This document shows, piece after piece, positions 59,654 through 64,000 of a DNA stretch of 64,000 nt. The notes below the pieces were generated by a model. That model ran no database searches. It was not told where the DNA came from and saw nothing but the letters and a program-made list of their open reading frames with translations. The position numbers were made by a program, and so were the translations under genes. Positions within the stretch are counted from its first letter, which is position 1. Every line of letters begins with the position of its first letter. Source of the DNA: Phocoena phocoena (taxonomy: Eukaryota > Chordata > Mammalia > Artiodactyla > Phocoenidae); NCBI RefSeq assembly GCF_963924675.1, contig NW_027077458.1, positions 124,001 through 188,000 of the forward strand. Reading direction: 5' to 3'.

Positions 59654-61399
59654 GTGCAGATTTCCTTTACAGGCTTGCTTCGTTGGCCAAAAAGGGCTTA
59701 TGCGTTTTTTCCTGAATATATTCAGGAAAAAACGCATAAGCTCTTTTTGGCCAAGTGCATCATTGTCGACGTTCTGCCTCTTTTCCTATGCTTTCAGGGC
59801 AATTCCAGTCTACCCCCTGCAATCGTTTTCCTGAAATTCTGCCCCGCTTTCAAGTCCCCTTCGCAGGCTTACTTCAATATATTTTTGGAGGATAGCTGTC
59901 ATTTATAACTCTGCAGGTTTGTGAATTACAGTGCCCCTGAGCTCCTTTCTTCAACTCGCTTTCTTGTTAGCTGAGCACAAAACCGCAGGATTGCTTCAGG
60001 CACTAATCTGTTTCCAGGAGGGCACGCTGAGCCTTTGGTTACTTCCTCTTCCTGGTGGGAAATGAGCGTTACATTTGCCCGTGCAGACACTTACAGCTAG
60101 TCTCTCATTGGTTCTCCCTATTCCTGTTCGTCTTGCACAGAAATTGCAACTGTGCCAAACAGGAGGTTAAAGGCACTGACTCTCCAAGCGGGGAGAGTGT
60201 TAGTAAAGCGTCTGGAATGGTGAACCCGAGGACCAGGATACGAAAACTGAGATGCATTTTAAATCGTTTCCCAATCACACGATGGACGATACTCTGGGTT
60301 TCCCATGCATGTTTTAGCTGGAGGAAGAATCCCTCCAACCTGGAGAGTTGGGAGCCATGGAATGGGTACCATGCAGTATGACTTCAAAGGGTCTGCATTT
60401 GCTCACCGAAACTCACCAATGCTATCAGCCTGACGTGTCCAGCCTTATGTCTCAACCAGCTCTGGGTGTAGATGTGGTCAATCCCGGTTGCATCACATGC
60501 CCTGAGTGAATTATTTAAGAATTGCTCTCTATTTCACTGTCTTTGTGTTTTGTTTTCGAAATTTATTTTGATAATGGGATTTATCGGATTTTCACTGCTG
60601 CGTTTCGGCCGCTGTACACACGCTTGATTCTCTTACGGAGACATATATATCCATGGGTTTTAAGATTCTTCCTAGTCAGGTATATTCCTAGGCGTTGAAT
60701 ATGTGGTGTTGGGTCCATTTCGTTGAGTAAGGAGTAGGTCTTTTCTATTACATATTTGGCTTATTGAAAGTTATCTGTGCTAATTTCAGTCTCTGGTTTT
60801 ATGCAGCACCCCAACGCACCTTTCCCCATAAGCAAGCACTAGTTGGTTTTCTAAATTTGAGACCCTGTTCTGTTTTGTAATTCAGTTCATGTGTAGTCAA
60901 GTTTACATTCCGTGTATTAGTGATATCTTATGATGTTTCTTTTTCTGTGTGACGTAGTTCACGTAGAATCACCGTACCTGCATCCACTCACTATGCCGCT
61001 ACGGGCCTGATGACACAGATTTCATTGCTGAGTGATATTGCATTGTACGTACGTGCCACAACTTCTTTATCCATTTTTTGCTTTCTGGGATATTTACCTG
61101 GTACTGTAGACGAGGTTCTTGGGAACACAGCCGTCCCAAACTTTGGGGTGGCTCTCTGTTTTTGATTTTAATTTCCCTAAGGAATAGGACCATAAGTGCA
61201 ATTGCCATAGGCTGTGTTTCTTTATTTCTTCCGTGTTTCAGGAAACACCATACACTTCTACAGGGTGGCTGTTCACAATTTACATCCTGCCAATCAGCAT
61301 AACAAGGCTCCCTTTTCTCCATATCCTGTCCTACCTTTCTGGATTTTACACTTTTTTCAGATGGCCCTTTTGCCCGGGGGGCAGTGAGACTTCATTGTA
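59654..61399 (+). repeat. Satellite monomer M32 (1746 bp, haplotype A)
   Basis: The palindrome is the same as in M31 (59683-59754). It is identical to M31 up to 60814 and then switches to class A, with the ORF2 fossil open at 60999-61322. Confidence 0.95.
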
Positions 61400-63144
61400 G
61401 TGCAGATTTCCTTTACAGGCTTGCTTGGTTGGCCAAAAAGGGCGTATGCGTTTTTTCCTGAATATATTCAGGAAAAAACGCATACGCCCTTTTGGCCAAG
61501 TGCATCATTGTCGACGTTGTGCCTCTTTTCCTATGCTTTTAGGGCAATTCCAGTCTACCCCCTGCAATCGTTTTCCTGAAATTCTGCCCCGCTTTCAAGT
61601 CCCCTTCGCAGGCATATTTCAATATATTTTTGGAGTATAGCTGTCATTTATAACTCTGCAGGTTTGTGAATTACAGTGCCCCTGAGCTCCTTTCTTCAAC
61701 TCGCTTTCTTGTGAGCTGGGCACAAAACCGCAGCATTGCTTCAGGCCCTAATCTGTTTCCAGCAGGGCACACTGAGCCTTTGTTTAATTCCTCTTCCTGG
61801 TGGGCAATGAGCGTTACATTTGCCCGTGCAGACACCTACAGCTAGTCTCTCATTGGTTCTCCCTATTCCTGTTCATCTTGCACAGAAATTGCAAGCTGTG
61901 CCAAAGAGGAGGTTAAAGGCACTGACTCTCCAAGCGGGGAGAGTGTTAGTAAAGAATCTGGAATGGTGAACCCAAGGACCAGGATACGAAAACTGAGATG
62001 CATTTTAAATCGTTTCCCAATCACAGCGTGGACGATACTCTGGGTTTCCCATGCATGTTTCAGCTGGAGGAAGAATCCCTTGAACCTGGAGAGTTGGGAC
62101 ACATGGAATGGGTACCATGCAGTATGACGTCAAAGGGTCTGCATTTGCTCACCGAAACTCACCAATGCTATCAGCCTGAAGTGTCCAGCCTTATGTCTCA
62201 ACCAGCTGTGGGTGTAGATGTGGTCAATCCCGGTTGCATCACATGCCCTGAGTGAATTGTTTAAGAATTGCTCTCTATTTCACTGTCTTTGTGTTTTGTT
62301 TTTGAAATTTATTTTGATAATGGGATTTATCGGATTTTCACTGCTGCGTTTATGCCGCTGTACACAAACTTGATTCTCTTACGGAGACATATAAATCCAT
62401 GGGTTTTAAGATTCTTCCTAGTCAGGTATATTCCTAGGCGTTGAATATGTGGTGTTGGGTCCATTTCGTTGAGCAACGAGTAGGTCTTGTCTATTACATA
62501 TTTGGCTTATGGAATGTTATCTGTGCTAATTTCAGTCTCTGGTTTTATGCAGCACCCCAAGGCACCTTTCCCCATAAGCAAGCACTAGGTGGTTTTGTAA
62601 TTTTGAGACCTGTTCTGTTTTGTAATTCAGTTCATGTGTAGTCAAGTTTACATTCCGTGTATTAGAGATATCTTATGATATTTCTTTTTCTGTGTGACGT
62701 ACTTCACGTAGAATCACCGTACCTGCATCCACTCACTATGCCGCTATGGGCCTGATGTCACAGATTTCATTGCTGAGTGATATTGAATTGCACGTACGTG
62801 CCACATCTTCTTTATCCATTTTTTGCTTTCTGGGTTATTTACCTGGTACTGTAGACGAGCTTCTTGGGAACACAGCCGTCCCAAACTTTGGGGTGGATCT
62901 CTGTTTTTGATTTTAATTTCCCTAAGCAAGAGGACCATAAGTGCAATTGCAATAGGCTGTGTTCCTTTATTTCTTACGTGTTTCAGGAAACACCATACAC
63001 TTCTCCAGGGTGGCTGCTGGCAATTTACATCCTGCCAATCAGCATTACAAGGCTCCCTGTTCTCGATATCCTGTCCTACCTTTCTGGATTTTACACTTTT
63101 TTCAGATGGCCCTTTTTCCAGGGGGGCAGTGAGACTTCATTGTA
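61400..63144 (+). repeat. Satellite monomer M33 (1745 bp, haplotype A')
   Basis: The palindrome (61429-61499) has lost one T in the right arm (CGCCCTTTTGGCC). The last 600 bp match M27. The ORF2 fossil is open only at 62744-62938. Confidence 0.95.
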
Positions 63145-64000
63145 GTGCAGATTTCCTTTACAGGCTTGCTTGGTTGGCCAAAAAGTGCATATGCGTTTTT
63201 TCCTGAATATATTCAGGAAAAAACGCATACGCCCTTTTTGGCCAAGTGCATCATTGTCGACGTTGTGCCTCTTTTCCTATGCTTTCAGGGCAATTCCAGT
63301 CTACCCCCTGCAATCGTTTATCTGAAATTCTGCCCCGCTTTCAAGTCCCCTTCGCAGGCTTACTTCAATATACTTTTGGAAGATAGCTGTCATTTATAAC
63401 TCTGCAGGTTTGTGAATTACAGTGCCCCTGAGCTCCTTTCTTCAACTCGCTTTCTTGTTAGCTGAGCACAAAACCGCAGGATTGCTTCAGGCACTAATCT
63501 GTTTCCAGGAGGGCACGCTGAGCCTTTGGTTACTTCCTCTTCCTGGTGGGAAATGAGCGTTACATTTGCCCGTGCAGACACTTACAGCTAGTCTCTCATT
63601 GGTTCTCCCTATTCCTGTTCGTCTTGCACAGAAATTGCAACTGTGCCAAACAGGAGGTTAAAGGCACTGACTCTCCAAGCGGGGAGAGTGTTAGTAAAGC
63701 GTCTGGAATGGTGAACCCGAGGACCAGGATACGAAAACTGAGATGCATTTTAAATCGTTTCCCAATCACACGATGGACGATACTCTGGGTTTCCCATGCA
63801 TGTTTTAGCTGGAGGAAGAATCCCTCCAACCTGGAGAGTTGGGAGCCATGGAATGGGTACCATGCAGTATGACTTCAAAGGGTCTGCATTTGCTCACCGA
63901 AACTCACCAATGCTATCAGCCTGACGTGTCCAGCCTTATGTCTCAACCAGCTCTGGGTGTAGATGTGGTCAATCCCGGTTGCATCACATGCCCTGAGTGA
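63145..64000 (+). repeat. Satellite monomer M34, cut by the window end
   Basis: The palindrome at 63174-63245 has two left-arm mismatches (GTGCATATG). The first part resembles M28; from about 63382 to the end I see no difference from M31 (58145 on). The array evidently continues beyond the window. Confidence 0.95.

Noticed and set aside
1..64000. CRISPR array, bacterial operon, phage or viral genome
   Set aside because: The repeats are 54 bp and 1,746 bp units without spacers, and there are no bacterial-type genes, long coding frames or viral domains.

Overview
The window is non-coding, repetitive heterochromatin from a mammal, most likely a cetacean. From about 3148 to the end it is one head-to-tail satellite array with a monomer of about 1,746 bp: 33 complete monomers, one interrupted monomer at the left edge and one cut by the window end. 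The period, and a monomer half made of reversed LINE-1 (L1) sequence, fit what I remember of the 'common cetacean satellite' (about 1.75 kb in baleen whales and most toothed whales, about 1.58 kb in delphinids). A non-delphinid cetacean, perhaps a baleen whale, is therefore the best guess. This rests on recall and not on a search.

Layout. (1) 1-3147: a GC-rich tandem repeat with two levels, eleven subunits of about 54 bp making a 592-593 bp higher-order unit, repeated five times plus a partial copy. I do not recognise the family. (2) About 3148: an abrupt junction into the satellite that falls inside the monomer's palindrome. (3) 3148-5507: the edge monomer, split by a 5'-truncated L1 (3511-4182) with an 11-bp target-site duplication. 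(4) 5508-64000: the regular array.

Monomer anatomy, using 11650-13390 as the example. About 855 bp is an old L1 3' end in antisense (3' UTR and the C-terminal part of ORF2). It is followed by a 72-bp palindrome that begins and ends like a cetartiodactyl mariner-derived miniature element, and then by about 790 bp of unrecognised sequence. The palindrome is a perfect inverted repeat in eight monomers. Monomers fall into two main haplotypes, A and B, in the L1-derived part. These are mixed along the array without a simple order, with local block duplications 1, 3, 4 and 6 monomers apart.

I see no functional protein-coding gene, tRNA, rRNA, CRISPR array or operon. The many short open frames repeat once per monomer and are by-products of satellite homogeneity. 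The minus-strand frame of up to 107 codons is a fossil of L1 ORF2. Monomers are numbered M0-M34 from the left; each entry runs from one GTGCAG-type anchor, at the L1/palindrome border, to the next.
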